The position numbers were made by a program, and so were the translations under genes. From Pseudomonas sp. GR 6-02 (GTDB taxonomy: Bacteria; Pseudomonadota; Gammaproteobacteria; Pseudomonadales; Pseudomonadaceae): 64,000 nt of DNA. The stretch is taken from assembly GCF_001655615.1 (NCBI RefSeq), contig NZ_CP011567.1, positions 372,001 through 436,000 on the forward strand, written 5' to 3'. The notes under the pieces are model-generated. The model ran no database searches. It had not been told where the DNA came from and saw only the letters and a program-made list of their open reading frames with translations. Shown here in pieces: positions 8,772 to 18,111 of this stretch (positions are counted from its first letter, which is position 1; the number at the start of each line of letters is the position of its first letter).

Positions 8772-10181
8772 ATGCAACAGCCAGCAAAAGGTTTGAAACG
8801 CGGGCTCTCTGCCCGACATATTCGCTTCATGGCACTGGGGTCGGCGATCGGCACCGGGCTGTTTTACGGTTCTGCCTCGGCCATTCAAATGGCCGGCCCC
8901 GCGGTCCTGCTCGCTTACCTGATCGGTGGCGCGGCGGTGTTCATGGTCATGCGCGCCCTTGGCGAGATGGCGGTGCATAACCCGGTGGCCGGTTCATTCG
9001 GCCAGTACGCCAGCACCTATCTGGGGCCAATGGCGGGCTTTATCCTCGGTTGGACCTACGCATTTGAAATGGTCATCGTCGGTATGGCCGACGTGACCGC
9101 ATTCGGCATTTACATGGGTTTCTGGTTTCCGGAAGTTTCCCGCTGGATCTGGGTGCTGGGCATCGTTTCGGTGGTCGGCGGCTTGAACCTGTGCAACGTC
9201 AAAGTCTTCGGCGAAATGGAGTTCTGGTTGTCGCTGCTCAAGGTCGCGGCCATCGTCGCGATGATCCTTGGCGGTTTCGGCATCATGCTGTTCGGCATCA
9301 GCAATGCGCCCGGTGCCCAGGCGACCGATATCAGCAACCTCTGGACCCAGGGCGGCTTCATGCCCAATGGCGTGGGCGGCTTGATCGCCTCGTTTGCAGT
9401 GGTGATGTTTGCCTTTGGCGGTATTGAAATCATCGGCGTTACCGCCGGTGAAGCCAAAGACCCGCAGCATGTGCTGCCTCGCGCGATCAATGCCGTACCG
9501 TTGCGAATCCTGCTGTTCTACGTGCTGACGATGCTGGTGCTGATGTCGATCTTCCCGTGGCAGCAGATCGGCAGCCAAGGCAGCCCGTTCGTGCAGATTT
9601 TCGACAACCTGGGGATCAGCTCGGCGGCGACCATCCTCAACATTGTGGTGATCTCGGCGGCGGTGTCGGCCATCAACAGTGACATCTTCGGCGCGGGCCG
9701 CATGATGTATGGCCTGGCTCAGCAAGGGCACGCACCGAAAGGCTTCGCTCGCTTGTCGCGCAATGGCGTGCCATGGCTGACGGTGATGGTGATGAGCTGC
9801 GCGCTGCTGCTGGGTGTGTTGCTGAACTACCTGATCCCGGAAAACGTGTTTCTGCTGATCGCCTCCATCGCGACCTTTGCCACGGTGTGGGTCTGGCTGA
9901 TGATTCTGTTCACCCAGGTGGCCATGCGTCGCTCCATGAGTGCCGAGCAGGTCGCACAATTGAAATTCCCGGTGCCGTTCTGGCCCTATGCGCCGATGGC
10001 GGCGATTGCCTTCATGCTGTTCATCTTCGGCGTGCTGGGCTATTTCCCGGATACCCAGGCGGCGTTGATCGTCGGCGTGGTCTGGATTGTGTTGCTGGTG
10101 CTGGCCTACCTGACGTGGGTCAAACCGGCGGCAGGCAAGGCGGTACCGGTGGAACAGGAACCCATTTTTTCTCATCGATAA
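8772..10181 (+). CDS. hutT: Amino acid permease, APC superfamily, probable histidine transporter
   Basis: A 469-residue integral membrane protein with about twelve hydrophobic segments. It has the amino acid transporter N-terminal signature: [20 protein letters not shown], then [12 protein letters not shown] and the conserved GEMAV. This is the AAT/ProY-type family, and the copy in pseudomonad hut operons imports histidine by proton symport. Location between hutH and hutI supports that substrate. The short gap to hutI (17 bases) indicates co-transcription. The ATG at 8772 is preceded by AAGGACGAGAG. Confidence 0.9.
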   Translation: MQQPAKGLKRGLSARHIRFMALGSAIGTGLFYGSASAIQMAGPAVLLAYLIGGAAVFMVMRALGEMAVHNPVAGSFGQYASTYLGPMAGFILGWTYAFEMVIVGMADVTAFGIYMGFWFPEVSRWIWVLGIVSVVGGLNLCNVKVFGEMEFWLSLLKVAAIVAMILGGFGIMLFGISNAPGAQATDISNLWTQGGFMPNGVGGLIASFAVVMFAFGGIEIIGVTAGEAKDPQHVLPRAINAVPLRILLFYVLTMLVLMSIFPWQQIGSQGSPFVQIFDNLGISSAATILNIVVISAAVSAINSDIFGAGRMMYGLAQQGHAPKGFARLSRNGVPWLTVMVMSCALLLGVLLNYLIPENVFLLIASIATFATVWVWLMILFTQVAMRRSMSAEQVAQLKFPVPFWPYAPMAAIAFMLFIFGVLGYFPDTQAALIVGVVWIVLLVLAYLTWVKPAAGKAVPVEQEPIFSHR

Positions 10182-10198
10182 CCTAACGGAGGCCAAGG

Positions 10199-11404
10199 AT
10201 GAAAACGCTCTGGCAACACTGCCACGTCGCAACCATGGCGCAAGGCGTCTACTCGATCATCGAGGATGCGGCCATCGTGACGTCCGGTGCGCACATTGAG
10301 TGGATCGGCCCACGCGCCGAACTGCCGGCCGGCGAGTACCCGGCGGTCAATGACTTGAGCGGGGCCTGGGTCACCCCGGGCCTGATCGACTGCCACACCC
10401 ATACGGTATTCGGCGGCAACCGCAGCGGCGAATTCGAGCAGCGCCTGCAAGGCGTCAGCTACGCGGAAATCGCCGCTGCCGGCGGCGGCATTGCCAGCAC
10501 CGTGCGCGCCACCCGCGCCGCCAGTGAAGACGAACTGTTCGCCAGCGCCGCCAAGCGTCTGAAAAGCCTGATGCGTGATGGCGTGACCACCGTCGAAATG
10601 AAATCCGGCTACGGCCTGGACCTGGCCAGCGAACGCAAGATCCTGCGGGTGATCCGCCGTCTCGGCGCCGAGCTACCCGTTAGCGTGCGCAGCACGTGCC
10701 TGGCGGCCCACGCCTTGCCGCCGGAATACACCGACCGCGCCGACGCCTACATCGATCACATCTGCAGCGAAATGCTCCCGGCCCTGGCGGCCGAAGGGCT
10801 GGTGGATGCGGTAGACGCTTTCTGTGAATACCTGGCGTTTTCGCCAGCGCAGGTCGAGCGGGTGTTCGTCGCCGCGCAGAACCTCGGCTTACCGGTGAAG
10901 CTGCACGCCGAGCAATTGTCATCGCTGCACGGTTCGAGCCTGGCGGCGCGTTACCACGCATTGTCCGCCGATCATCTGGAATTCATGACCGAAGACGACG
11001 CCATCGCCATGGCCAAGTCCGGCACCGTCGCGGTATTGCTGCCCGGCGCGTTTTACTTCTTGCGGGAAACCCAATTGCCGCCGATGGAAGCCCTGCGCAA
11101 ACACGGGGTGAAAATCGCCATTGCCAGCGACCTTAACCCGGGCACTTCGCCGGCGTTGTCGTTGCGCTTGATGCTGAACATGGCCTGCACCTGCTTCCGC
11201 ATGACTCCGGAAGAGGCGCTGGCGGGCGCGACTATTCATGCCGCCACCGCGTTGGGCATGGGCCAAACCCACGGTTCGCTGGAAGCCGGCAAGGTCGCAG
11301 ACTTCGTCGCCTGGCAAATCGATCGTCCGGCCGACCTGTCGTACTGGCTGGGCGGCGACCTGGAAAAACGCGTCGTGCGTCACGGCGTTGAATCAAATCT
11401 GTAG
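10199..11404 (+). CDS. hutI: Imidazolonepropionase
   Basis: Hydrolyses 4-imidazolone-5-propanoate to N-formimino-L-glutamate, the third hut step. It is a metal-dependent amidohydrolase of 401 residues, the usual length. The first metal ligands lie in [10 protein letters not shown] near residues 64-73. Other conserved elements are KLHAEQLSS near residue 233, SADHLEF, and the aspartate-bearing SDLNPGTSP near residue 310. The ATG at 10199 is preceded by CGGAGG. It is followed after ten bases by the hutG start. Confidence 0.97.
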   Translation: MKTLWQHCHVATMAQGVYSIIEDAAIVTSGAHIEWIGPRAELPAGEYPAVNDLSGAWVTPGLIDCHTHTVFGGNRSGEFEQRLQGVSYAEIAAAGGGIASTVRATRAASEDELFASAAKRLKSLMRDGVTTVEMKSGYGLDLASERKILRVIRRLGAELPVSVRSTCLAAHALPPEYTDRADAYIDHICSEMLPALAAEGLVDAVDAFCEYLAFSPAQVERVFVAAQNLGLPVKLHAEQLSSLHGSSLAARYHALSADHLEFMTEDDAIAMAKSGTVAVLLPGAFYFLRETQLPPMEALRKHGVKIAIASDLNPGTSPALSLRLMLNMACTCFRMTPEEALAGATIHAATALGMGQTHGSLEAGKVADFVAWQIDRPADLSYWLGGDLEKRVVRHGVESNL

Positions 11405-11414
11405 GAGAGCGGTT

Positions 11415-12218
11415 GTGGATAAGGTTCTGAACTTCAAACAAGGCCGCGTGCCACTGCTGATCAGCATGCCCCACGCCGGCCTGCGCCTGACCCCGACGGT
11501 GGAAGCGGGGTTGATTCCCGACGCGAAAAGCCTGCCGGACACCGATTGGCATATCCCCAGGCTTTATGAATTCGCTGCCGAACTGGGCGCCAGCACCCTG
11601 GCGGCCGAGTACTCGCGGTTTGTCATCGACCTGAACCGGCCGTCCGACGACAAGCCTTTATATGTCGGCGCCACCACCGGTCTGTATCCGGCGACGCTGT
11701 TCGATGGCGTGCCGTTGTTCCGCGAAGGGCTGGAGCCGTCGGCTGCGGAACGGGCGACGTATCTGGAGCAGATCTGGACGCCGTACCACCGCACCTTGCA
11801 GGAAGAACTGGCGCGGCTGAAAGCCGAGTTCGGCTACGCGCTGCTGTTCGACGCGCACTCGATCCGCTCGGTGATCCCGCACCTGTTCGACGGCAAGCTG
11901 CCGGACTTCAACCTCGGCACCTTCAATGGCGCCAGCTGCGATCCACAGTTGGCCACACAGCTGGAAGCGATTTGCGCGAAGCACACCGATTACAGCCATG
12001 TGCTGAACGGTCGCTTCAAGGGCGGTCACATCACCCGGCATTATGGCAATCCGGCCGAGAACATTCATGCCGTGCAACTGGAGTTGGGCCAGTGTACGTA
12101 TATGGAAGAGTTCCAGCCGTTCCGTTATCGCCCGGATTTGGCCGAGCCGACGCAAGTGGTGCTCCGGGAATTGCTGCAAGGGCTGTTGGCGTGGGGCGAA
12201 AAGCATTACAGCGCGTAA
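11415..12218 (+). CDS. hutG: N-formylglutamate deformylase (amidohydrolase)
   Basis: Splits N-formyl-L-glutamate into formate and glutamate, the last step of the five-step hut route used by pseudomonads; HutF, which makes the formyl compound, is not in the window. The GTG start at 11415 gives 267 residues beginning VDKVLNFKQGRVPLLISMPHAG, and AGGAG lies at 11403-11407. Family features are MPHAGLRL near residue 18, SRFVIDLNRP, LLFDAHSIRS near residue 142 and GGHITRHYG. It is the last gene of the hut operon here. Confidence 0.96.
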   Translation: MDKVLNFKQGRVPLLISMPHAGLRLTPTVEAGLIPDAKSLPDTDWHIPRLYEFAAELGASTLAAEYSRFVIDLNRPSDDKPLYVGATTGLYPATLFDGVPLFREGLEPSAAERATYLEQIWTPYHRTLQEELARLKAEFGYALLFDAHSIRSVIPHLFDGKLPDFNLGTFNGASCDPQLATQLEAICAKHTDYSHVLNGRFKGGHITRHYGNPAENIHAVQLELGQCTYMEEFQPFRYRPDLAEPTQVVLRELLQGLLAWGEKHYSA

Positions 12219-12238
12219 CCCCGTGGCGAACAGGCCTT

Positions 12239-12387
12239 TGTGGCGAGGGAGCTTGTCGGATCGCCGCACCGTCCCGCTCGGCGGCGAAGCCGTCGTAAAC
12301 CCTGTTGGTCGGGCGTATCTGATGAAACTCGGTTGAATGGTTTGGGGGCAGCTTCGCAACCCAGCGGGAGCAAGCTCCCTCGCCACA
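12239..12387. repeat. REPIN of the GGGAGC family, long and partly degraded
   Basis: The outer left part TGTGGCGAGGGAGCTTG at 12239-12255 is complementary to the right arm at about 12365-12387. After that the left arm diverges. It occupies about half of the 327-base gap between hutG and the next gene. The rest of that gap holds no open frame with a ribosome site, and I see no convincing promoter in it. Confidence 0.75.
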
Positions 12388-12545
12388 GATTAGTGTTCGC
12401 CTTGGTAACGCATCAGGACAGTCGCCACCGTGCAAAACACGGTCGCCACAGGTCACTTTTGCCGACTCGGCGCTGCGTAACGTTGTGGGCACGGTGCACA
12501 AAGACACCGGGCCCACAATAATCTGCTGCCGAGCGAGCCTTCCCG

Positions 12546-13493
12546 ATGAAACGACTGTTCAACCGCTGTCTGTTAATCCTCACCGGCACTGCTCTTCTGA
12601 GCACCAGCGTTTTCGCCAACGACCCCGCTTCCTGCAAGACCGTGCGCATGGGCGTGGTCAACTGGACCGACGTCATTGCCACCAGCGGCATGGCCGATGT
12701 GCTGCTCAATGGCCTTGGCTATGAAAGCAAGCAAACCAGCGCCGTGCAGCAAATCATCTTCGCCGGCATCCGCGACAAACGCCTCGATATCTTCCTCGGT
12801 TACTGGAAACCGGCGATGGACAAGAACATCGCCCCGTTCGTCGCTGCCAATCAAGTGAAGGTCATGGACAAACCGAGCCTGGCCGACGCGCAGGCAACGC
12901 TCGCCGTACCTGACTACGTCGCTGCCGCCGGCCTGAAAACCTTCGCCGATATCGCCAGATTCAAGGAGCAGCTCGGCGGCAAGATCTACGGCATCGAGCC
13001 GGGCAGCGGCGCCAACACCACCATCAAAACCATGATCGAGACCAACCGCTTCGGTTTGAAGGACTTCAAGCTGATCGAGTCCGGTGAGGCCGGGATGCTC
13101 GCCGCCGTGCAGCGGGCGGTCAATCGCAAGGAGTTCGTGGTATTCGTCGGCTGGACCCCGCATCCGATGAACATCAACATGAACATCGCCTACCTGACCG
13201 GCAGCGAAGACGTCTATGGCCCGAACGAAGGCGCGGCGACCGTTTCCACCGTGACCGCGCCGGACTATGCAGAGCGTTGCCCGAACGTGAACCGTCTATT
13301 GGAAAACCTGACCTTCACCGCTGCCCAGGAAAGCCAGTTGATGGTGCCGATCATGGAGCGCAAGACGCCGCAGGATGTCGCCAAACAGTGGCTGCGTGAT
13401 CATCCCGAAGACCTTCAGCGCTGGCTGGCGGGTGTCAGCAGTTTCGATGGCAAGGATGGCGTGGCAACCGTTCAGGCCAGTCTCAAAAATTGA
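12546..13493 (+). CDS. ABC transporter substrate-binding protein, choline/glycine betaine (ChoX/BetX) type, orphan
   Basis: A 315-residue periplasmic protein with a signal peptide ending at STSVFA, cut near residue 24, and an OpuAC fold. Aromatic residues that could form a quaternary-amine cage appear in VNWTDV, LGYWKPAMD and FVGWTPHPMN, which is the pattern of choline-binding ChoX/BetX proteins. No permease or ATPase adjoins it. Orphan binding proteins of this family (BetX, CaiX, CbcX) are known to share the CbcWV core transporter in Pseudomonas. Choline or a related betaine is the likely ligand, by inference. It is separated from hutG by 327 bases and is probably a separate transcript. Confidence 0.82.
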   Translation: MKRLFNRCLLILTGTALLSTSVFANDPASCKTVRMGVVNWTDVIATSGMADVLLNGLGYESKQTSAVQQIIFAGIRDKRLDIFLGYWKPAMDKNIAPFVAANQVKVMDKPSLADAQATLAVPDYVAAAGLKTFADIARFKEQLGGKIYGIEPGSGANTTIKTMIETNRFGLKDFKLIESGEAGMLAAVQRAVNRKEFVVFVGWTPHPMNINMNIAYLTGSEDVYGPNEGAATVSTVTAPDYAERCPNVNRLLENLTFTAAQESQLMVPIMERKTPQDVAKQWLRDHPEDLQRWLAGVSSFDGKDGVATVQASLKN

Positions 13494-13543
13494 CCGCGGC
13501 AAAGGTTATCAATCAAAAACTTCGAACTGACTGGCTGTAGTCC

Positions 13544-14464
13544 ATGGCTTGTTATCCACTCTCTGAACAGATGGCGGCTTTCGTCGAGAAAACCCTCAGC
13601 TTCAACAGCACCGACAGCAGCCTCGCCGGTATGCGTCAGGCCTACAGCGAGATGTGCCGGGCGTTTACCCCGCCACATCCCGCGGGGCTTGAGGTGGTCG
13701 ATTTCGAGTTGGCGGGAGTCGCGGTGCGCGCCTGGCAACCACCGGTTCCTCCGCCGACCAACGGTTGGCCCTGCATTGTGTATCTGCATGGCGGCGGTTG
13801 GGTGGTGGGGGATCTGGACTCCCACGACTTCATCTGCGCCGAACTGGCATCGGTGCTCGGTGTGTTGGTGATCGCCGTCGATTATCGGCTGGCGCCGGAG
13901 CATCCGTTTCCAGCGGCGTTCAATGACTGTCTGAGTGTCTGGCGTGCGTTGCGCACGGGGCCGTTTCAACTCGACCCGGCGCGGACGCTGGTGGCCGGCG
14001 ACAGCGCTGGCGGCAACCTTGCCGCTGCGCTGTGTCTGGCCTTGCGCGATGCCGGCGAACCGGCGCCTTGTGCGCAGGTGCTGATCTATCCGGGCCTGGG
14101 CGGTGATCACCGGTTGCCATCACGCGGCGAATGCACCGACGCGCCATTGCTCAGCAGCAGCGATCTGGATTGTTATCACACGCTGTACCTGGGTGGTATC
14201 CGTCAGCCAACGGCCTATGCGATGCCCTTGCTCGCCGCCGACTTCAGCGGCCTGCCGCCGGCGCTGATCGCTGTGGCGCAGTTCGATCCGCTACGCGATG
14301 ACGGCGTGCTTTACGCCGGGCGACTCAACGCCGCCGGCGTGAGCGCAATGCTTTATTACGGTCAGGGGCTGGTTCACGGGTGCTTGCGGGCGCGGGGGCA
14401 GGTTGCCGAGGTCGACCGACTCTATGAAACCCTGCTCGGCTATTTGGCTGACAAGACGGGCTGA
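13544..14464 (+). CDS. Alpha/beta hydrolase, hormone-sensitive lipase family esterase
   Basis: 306 residues, alpha/beta hydrolase fold. It has the HSL-family oxyanion motif HGGGW near residue 82 and the nucleophile elbow GDSAGGN with the serine near residue 154. A likely acid is in FDPLRDDG and the histidine in LVHGCLR near residue 280, so the triad appears complete. No signal peptide is seen, so it is cytoplasmic. The physiological ester is unknown; enzymes of this class favour short acyl chains. It starts 50 bases after the binding-protein gene and may be read with it. Confidence 0.85.
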   Translation: MACYPLSEQMAAFVEKTLSFNSTDSSLAGMRQAYSEMCRAFTPPHPAGLEVVDFELAGVAVRAWQPPVPPPTNGWPCIVYLHGGGWVVGDLDSHDFICAELASVLGVLVIAVDYRLAPEHPFPAAFNDCLSVWRALRTGPFQLDPARTLVAGDSAGGNLAAALCLALRDAGEPAPCAQVLIYPGLGGDHRLPSRGECTDAPLLSSSDLDCYHTLYLGGIRQPTAYAMPLLAADFSGLPPALIAVAQFDPLRDDGVLYAGRLNAAGVSAMLYYGQGLVHGCLRARGQVAEVDRLYETLLGYLADKTG

Positions 14465-14579
14465 CAAGCGCTGACGCTGCAAGGGGCATGCTCATTGAAG
14501 TAATTCGGGTTTATGATGCCGGACGGCAGAATAATAGAAGTCCCTACAGGGATGACCTCGACCCCTTACGGAGCGCGCA

Positions 14580-15551
14580 ATGCAGACTTTGTACCCGCAG
14601 ATCAAACCCCACGCCCGGCACGATCTGGCCGTCGATAAAACCCATACGCTGTATGTCGACGAAAGCGGTTCACCGGAAGGTTTGCCGGTAGTGTTCATTC
14701 ACGGCGGCCCTGGCGCCGGGTGTGATGCGCAGAGCCGCCGGTATTTCGATCCGAACCTGTATCGCATCGTCACCTTCGACCAGCGCGGTTGCGGTCGCTC
14801 CACGCCCCACGCCAGCCTTGAGAACAACACCACCTGGGATCTGGTCGCCGATCTCGAGCGGATTCGCAAGCACCTGGGCATCGACAAATGGGTGCTGTTC
14901 GGCGGTTCCTGGGGTTCGACCCTGGCCCTGGCTTACGCGCAAACCCACCCGGAGCGCGTGCACGGTCTGATTCTGCGCGGGATTTTTCTCTGCCGTCCCC
15001 AGGAAATCGAGTGGTTCTACCAGTGTGGCGCCAGTCGCCTGTTCCCCGATTACTGGCAGGACTACATCGCGCCGATCCCGCTGGACGAGCGCGACGACTT
15101 GCTCACGGCATTCCACAAACGCCTGGTCGGCAACGACCAGATCGCCCAGATGCATGCGGCCAAGGCCTGGTCCATCTGGGAAGGCCGCACCGCGACCTTG
15201 CGTCCGAACCCGCTGGTGGTCGATCGTTTCTCCGAACCCCAGCGTGCGTTGTCCATCGCCCGCATCGAATGCCACTACTTCACCAACAACGCTTTCCTTG
15301 AGCCGAATCAGCTGATCCGCGACATGGGCAAGATCGCCCATTTGCCCGGCGTCATCGTCCATGGTCGCTATGACGTGATCTGCCCGCTGGACAACGCCTG
15401 GGAACTGCATCAAGCCTGGCCGAACAGCGAACTGCAGGTGATCCGCGACGCAGGCCATGCGGCGTCCGAACCGGGGATCACCGATGCATTGGTGCGCGCC
15501 GCCGATCAGATGGCCCGTCGCTTGCTCGACCTGTCGCCTGACGAAGCATGA
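14580..15551 (+). CDS. pip: Proline iminopeptidase
   Basis: Releases N-terminal proline from peptides. 323 residues, family S33. The oxyanion motif HGGPGAGCD lies near residue 41, [11 protein letters not shown] near residue 68, and the nucleophile motif [14 protein letters not shown] near residue 109. The acid and histidine are in HGRYDVICP and [11 protein letters not shown]. The ATG at 14580 is preceded by TACGGAG. The last four bases overlap the dtd start, so the two genes are translationally coupled, a pair common in pseudomonads. Confidence 0.95.
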   Translation: MQTLYPQIKPHARHDLAVDKTHTLYVDESGSPEGLPVVFIHGGPGAGCDAQSRRYFDPNLYRIVTFDQRGCGRSTPHASLENNTTWDLVADLERIRKHLGIDKWVLFGGSWGSTLALAYAQTHPERVHGLILRGIFLCRPQEIEWFYQCGASRLFPDYWQDYIAPIPLDERDDLLTAFHKRLVGNDQIAQMHAAKAWSIWEGRTATLRPNPLVVDRFSEPQRALSIARIECHYFTNNAFLEPNQLIRDMGKIAHLPGVIVHGRYDVICPLDNAWELHQAWPNSELQVIRDAGHAASEPGITDALVRAADQMARRLLDLSPDEA

Positions 15552-15985
15552 AGGCCCTGCTGCAACGCGTGCGCGGCGCGCGAGTCGAGGTCGCGGGAGA
15601 GGTGGTGGGTGCGATAGATCAGGGGTTGCTGGTGCTGGTGGCGGTCGAACCCGACGACACGCAGGCCAGCGCCGACAAACTTCTGCATAAACTGCTTAAC
15701 TATCGAGTATTCAGTGACGCCGAGGGCAAGATGAATCTGTCCTTGGCTGACGTGGACGGCGGGTTGTTGCTGGTCTCGCAGTTCACCCTGGCCGCCGATA
15801 CCAAAAACGGGTTGCGTCCGAGTTTTTCGACTGCAGCCCCTCCGGCCTTGGGCGAGGCGCTGTTCGACTATCTATTGGGCAAAGCGAAACAGGTGCATGG
15901 CACTGTGGCATCAGGTAGATTCGGCGCGGATATGCAGGTGCACCTGGTCAATGATGGCCCGGTAACCTTCCTGTTACAGACGTGA
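15548..15985 (+). CDS. dtd: D-aminoacyl-tRNA deacylase
   Basis: Clears D-amino acids, and misacylated glycine, from tRNA as a homodimer. 145 residues, the typical size. The two active-site signatures are present: SQFTLAADT near residue 78 and NDGPVTFLL near the C-terminus, which carries the cross-subunit Gly-cisPro pair. It starts inside the end of pip with ATGA overlap. A gap of about 320 bases follows before opgG. Confidence 0.96.
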   Translation: MKALLQRVRGARVEVAGEVVGAIDQGLLVLVAVEPDDTQASADKLLHKLLNYRVFSDAEGKMNLSLADVDGGLLLVSQFTLAADTKNGLRPSFSTAAPPALGEALFDYLLGKAKQVHGTVASGRFGADMQVHLVNDGPVTFLLQT

Positions 15986-16305
15986 AAGCGCTTGAAACAT
16001 GTTTTTAAGGGCATTTCGGCTGAAAACAGAGGCTTTTCCCGATAAATACTTGCTTCCCCCTGATGCGTTGTAACGCGGCCTACTAGATAATCGCGCGCTA
16101 CGGGGATCAGCGTTCGTTGGTCCATTTTGACTTAGGTAGAGACTTGTCCGCGGCCTGTTGGGGAATCATTTTGCCCCATGGGAGTCGGAACAATGCTCGC
16201 CAACTTGGCAAGAGTGGTCCGCAGGGTCGGTTTTTTCCACCGTACACCGTGCTGGCACTTTAACTGGCCGTTGGTTTTTTGATCTGTTTTCGGCGAGGGT
16301 TGCTC
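15986..16305. other. Intergenic stretch between dtd and opgG
   Basis: This 320-base stretch has no credible open frame in either strand. It contains small dyads only: GGGG/CCCC around 16158-16180 and GCCAA-C-TTGGC at about 16199-16209. It must hold the opgG promoter and leader, but I cannot point to a convincing -35/-10 pair or a stress-sigma site by eye. Confidence 0.5.
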
Positions 16306-18111
16306 GTGATTGTTAGTCCCTGTAATGCACCAAAATTGTCTGCCAAACGGTTTCGAAATGCTCTGGTAGCGGGCTCTGCACTGCTCTGCCTGTTCAGCGC
16401 CGGCCAGCTTTGGGCATTCAATCTGGATGACGTATCGGTCAAGGCAAAAGAGCTGGCCGGGCAAAAATACGAAGCCCCGCGCAGTAACCTGCCGAATGAA
16501 TTTCGTGAAATGAAATTCGCGGATTATCAAAAAATCCGCTTCCTCACCGAAAAAGCCGAGTGGGCTAACCAGAAAACCCCATTCAAGCTGTCGTTCTATC
16601 ACCAGGGCATGCACTTCGATACGCCGGTGAAAATCAACGAAATCACGGCCAACACCGTCGAAGAGATCAAATACGACCCAAGTCGTTTCGATTTCGGCGA
16701 TATGAAGTTCGATCCTAAAGCCACCGAGCAGCTGGGTTATGCCGGTTTCCGTGTGCTCTACCCGATCAACAAGGCCGACAAGCAAGACGAAATCATGACC
16801 ATGCTCGGCGCGAGTTACTTCCGCGTCGTCGGCAAGGGCCACACCTATGGCTTGTCCGCTCGCGGCATGGCCATCGATACCGCCTTGCCGTCCGGCGAAG
16901 AGTTCCCGCGTTTCACCGAGTTCTGGATTCAGCAGCCGAAGCCGGGCGACAAGCACCTGGTGATCTTCGCCCTGCTGGATTCGCCGCGCGCCACTGGTGC
17001 CTATCGCCTGACCCTGCGTCCGGGCAGCGACACGGTCGTCGACGTCAAGGCCAAGATGTTCCTGCGTGACAAGGTCACCAAACTTGGCGTTGCGCCGCTG
17101 ACCAGCATGTTCCTGTTCGGCGCCAACCAGCCGTCGAAAGTGCTGAACTACCGTCGCGAACTGCACGACTCCAGCGGTCTGTCGATCCATGCCGGCAACG
17201 GCGAATGGATCTGGCGCCCATTGAACAACCCGAAACACCTGGCCGTGAGCAACTTCTCGATCGAGAACCCGCGCGGTTTCGGCTTGCTGCAACGTGGCCG
17301 TGACTTCAGCCACTACGAAGACCTCGATGACCGCTACGACAAGCGCCCAAGTGCCTGGATCGAGCCGAAAGGCGATTGGGGCAAGGGCTCCGTCGATCTG
17401 GTGGAGATTCCTACCGCTGACGAAACCAACGACAATATCGTTGCTTTCTGGAGTCCGGAAAAACTGCCAGAGCCTGGCCAACCCCTGGACGTCGCCTATC
17501 GCATGCACTGGACCATCGACGAAGCCGCCCTGCATTCGGCGGACAGCGCCTGGGTTCAACAGACCCTGCGTTCCACGGGTGACGTGAAGCAGTCGAACCT
17601 GATTCGTCAGCCGGACGGCAGCGTGGCCTACCTGGTGGATTTCCAAGGTCCGTCCCTGCAAGACTTGCCAGAAGATGCTGAAGTACGCAGCCAGGTTAGC
17701 GTTGGCGACAACGCGGAACTGGTCGAGAACAGTGTCCGTTACAACCCTGAAACCAAGGGCTGGCGCCTGACCCTGCGGATGAAGATCAAGGATCCGGGCA
17801 AGTCCACTGAAATGCGTGCAGCACTGGTCAAGACCATCACGCCGGCCGAGACGATCAAGACCACGGCGCCAGCGTCCAGCTCTTCCGTTGCCAAGGCCGA
17901 CAAGATCGCCGCCAAGCAGCAGGAGAAGAAGGACAAGGAGGCCAAGCAAGCTGAAGCGCAAGCCCAGCAAGTCAAGGACACCAAGGACAAGGACAACAAA
18001 GACGCCAAGCAGCCTGTCGCTGCCGAAGCGGCCCCTGCCACACCGGAATCGGCACCGACTGAACAAGTCCTGACCGAGACCTGGAGCTATCAGTTGCCTG
18101 CCGATGAGTAA
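16306..18111 (+). CDS. opgG: Glucan biosynthesis protein G (periplasmic)
   Basis: Periplasmic partner of OpgH in making osmoregulated periplasmic glucans, probably adding branches. The GTG at 16306 has GAGG seven bases upstream and gives 601 residues starting [21 protein letters not shown] signal peptide ends at AGQLWA and the MdoG domain starts [18 protein letters not shown]. The domain ends near residue 520. After it comes an unusual tail of about 75 residues, very rich in Lys, Ala, Glu, Asp and Gln, ending in [11 protein letters not shown]. coli OpgG is about 511 residues and lacks this tail. Overlaps opgH by eight bases. Confidence 0.96.
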   Translation: MIVSPCNAPKLSAKRFRNALVAGSALLCLFSAGQLWAFNLDDVSVKAKELAGQKYEAPRSNLPNEFREMKFADYQKIRFLTEKAEWANQKTPFKLSFYHQGMHFDTPVKINEITANTVEEIKYDPSRFDFGDMKFDPKATEQLGYAGFRVLYPINKADKQDEIMTMLGASYFRVVGKGHTYGLSARGMAIDTALPSGEEFPRFTEFWIQQPKPGDKHLVIFALLDSPRATGAYRLTLRPGSDTVVDVKAKMFLRDKVTKLGVAPLTSMFLFGANQPSKVLNYRRELHDSSGLSIHAGNGEWIWRPLNNPKHLAVSNFSIENPRGFGLLQRGRDFSHYEDLDDRYDKRPSAWIEPKGDWGKGSVDLVEIPTADETNDNIVAFWSPEKLPEPGQPLDVAYRMHWTIDEAALHSADSAWVQQTLRSTGDVKQSNLIRQPDGSVAYLVDFQGPSLQDLPEDAEVRSQVSVGDNAELVENSVRYNPETKGWRLTLRMKIKDPGKSTEMRAALVKTITPAETIKTTAPASSSSVAKADKIAAKQQEKKDKEAKQAEAQAQQVKDTKDKDNKDAKQPVAAEAAPATPESAPTEQVLTETWSYQLPADE

